Below the pieces are notes generated by a model. The model worked only from the letters and a program-made list of their open reading frames with translations, ran no database searches and was not told the origin of the DNA. A program made the position numbers and the translations under genes. A stretch of DNA of 6,322 nt from an uncultured Alphaproteobacteria bacterium (lineage in GTDB: Bacteria; Pseudomonadota; Alphaproteobacteria; Caulobacterales; Aquidulcibacteraceae). Numbering within the stretch: the first letter of the stretch is position 1; every line of letters starts with the position of its first letter. The stretch covers positions 1-6,322 of the forward strand of contig CALBSY010000331.1 in NCBI GenBank assembly GCA_937967725.1, in the 5' to 3' direction. Shown piece by piece: positions 5,437 through 6,322 of this stretch.

Positions 5437-6322
5437 ATGACCGACGAGACTATCGCCGGCGAACAGACCGGCTTCGGGCGCATCGGCCGCTGGATCGGCC
5501 TCGTGCTCGGGCCGCTGCTGGCGCTCTCGGTGCAACTGGTTTCGCCCCCGCCTGAGCTTTCCGCGGAAGCATGGTGGGTCGTTTCGCTGGCGCTGCTGAT
5601 GGTGACCTGGTGGGTCACTGAAGCGATCCCGATCCCGGCAACCGCGTTGTTGCCGCTCGTCGTCCTGCCCGTCTCCGGCGCAACCTCGATCCGTGAGGCC
5701 GCCGCGCCCTACGCAGACCCGATCATCTTTCTCTTCATCGGCGGTTTCATCCTCGCCGCCGCGGTTGAGCGCTGGCATCTGCACGAGCGCATCGCCCTAT
5801 CGATCGCCGCGCAAGCGGGCGGCCGGCCGGCGGCTTTGGTGGCCGGCTTCATGATCGCCTCGGCGCTGCTCTCGATGTGGATTTCCAACACGGCCACCAC
5901 ATTGATGCTCACGCCCATCGCCATCGGCGCGGCGTGCGCGCTGAACGCCGACGGCAAGCCCGACCTCGCGCTCGGCGGCGCGCTAGTGCTGGGCGTCGCG
6001 CACGCCGCGACGATCGGCGGCGTCGGCACGCCCGTGGGCACGCCGACCAATCTGATCGGCATCGGTTTCCTCGAACGCGCCGGCGAGGACATCTCCTTCA
6101 TCGAGTGGATGAGCCGCGCTCTGCCGATGATGTTGGTGATGCTGCCGCTGGCGTGGCTGTTTCTCTCGCTTCCGGTGTTCGGCCGTAAACACGACGCCGC
6201 CGAAGCCGTCGCTCGCGCGGTGCGTGATGCACTGGCTAAGCTCGGCCGCGTCACCGGCCCCGAATTGCGCATTGCCGGCGTTTTCGGGTGCGTTGCGCTG
6301 GCCTGGATGTTTCGGCCTATGC
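5437..6322 (+). CDS. DASS/SLC13-family anion transporter, N-terminal 295 residues (cut by window edge)
   Basis: A sodium-coupled or related anion transporter of the divalent anion/sodium symporter family, which carries dicarboxylates, citrate, sulfate or phosphate. The visible part has several membrane helices. Markers are the WWVTEAIPIPATALLPLV segment (58-75), the SNT sodium/substrate signature at 150-152 within SMWISNTATTLMLTP, and VGTPTNLIG (200-208) after a GVGTP repeat. A soluble, charged linker (249-276) follows helix LPLAWLFLSLPVF. The second SNT motif, expected in the C-terminal half, lies beyond the window. No stop occurs before 6322. Start ATG 5437 has a GGGGGAG ribosome site 6-7 bases upstream (5425-5431). 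It follows tRNA-Leu by 19 bp with no obvious promoter or terminator between. The substrate cannot be told from sequence. Confidence 0.92.
   Translation, partial: MTDETIAGEQTGFGRIGRWIGLVLGPLLALSVQLVSPPPELSAEAWWVVSLALLMVTWWVTEAIPIPATALLPLVVLPVSGATSIREAAAPYADPIIFLFIGGFILAAAVERWHLHERIALSIAAQAGGRPAALVAGFMIASALLSMWISNTATTLMLTPIAIGAACALNADGKPDLALGGALVLGVAHAATIGGVGTPVGTPTNLIGIGFLERAGEDISFIEWMSRALPMMLVMLPLAWLFLSLPVFGRKHDAAEAVARAVRDALAKLGRVTGPELRIAGVFGCVALAWMFRPM

Noticed and set aside
5251..5784. Minus-strand open frame of 177 codons running through the tRNA and the transporter start
   Set aside because: It crosses a well-folded tRNA and the antisense of a clear transporter; its low-complexity charged composition is that of a shadow frame.

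Overview
The window is a compact, GC-rich piece of a bacterial chromosome. Gene content (CoQ7-type ubiquinone hydroxylase, NDUFAF5-like methyltransferase, a Nit/glutaredoxin/ComF cluster, DUF1178) points to Alphaproteobacteria, and the gene order resembles what I recall from Caulobacterales and relatives. That placement is inference and not a database match. There is no non-coding stretch longer than about 115 bases.

Layout. (1) Positions 1-2096, minus strand: a tightly packed operon reading comF-like, glutaredoxin, Nit-family amidase, DUF1178 (cut by the left edge). The genes are 14 bp apart or overlap by a few bases. (2) Positions 2095-2994, plus strand: an NDUFAF5/BioC-like methyltransferase diverging from comF, with start codons that may overlap. 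(3) Positions 3020-5216, minus strand: a second operon reading yqaA-like membrane protein, dsbB-like, coq7, then a small zinc-ribbon protein of unknown function with clearly lower GC than its surroundings. (4) Positions 5217-5330: a divergent intergenic region with a plausible promoter for the next gene. (5) Positions 5331-5417, plus strand: tRNA-Leu(CAA). (6) From 5437 to the right edge, plus strand: a DASS/SLC13-family transporter, 19 bp after the tRNA and open at the window end.

Functional themes. Several genes concern thiol redox and the quinone chain. Glutaredoxin and a probable deaminated-glutathione amidase sit together. DsbB passes electrons from periplasmic disulfide formation to ubiquinone, and the overlapping coq7 makes ubiquinone. 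The methyltransferase is related to a complex I assembly factor. These links come from family knowledge plus gene order.

The least ordinary part is 2995-3536. The low-GC orphan gene lies between two related 24-nt imperfect palindromes, each beginning directly next to the stop codon of a flanking conserved gene. This could mark an acquired cassette or simply a family of gene-end hairpins. Apart from this I see housekeeping genes and no clear new multi-gene system.
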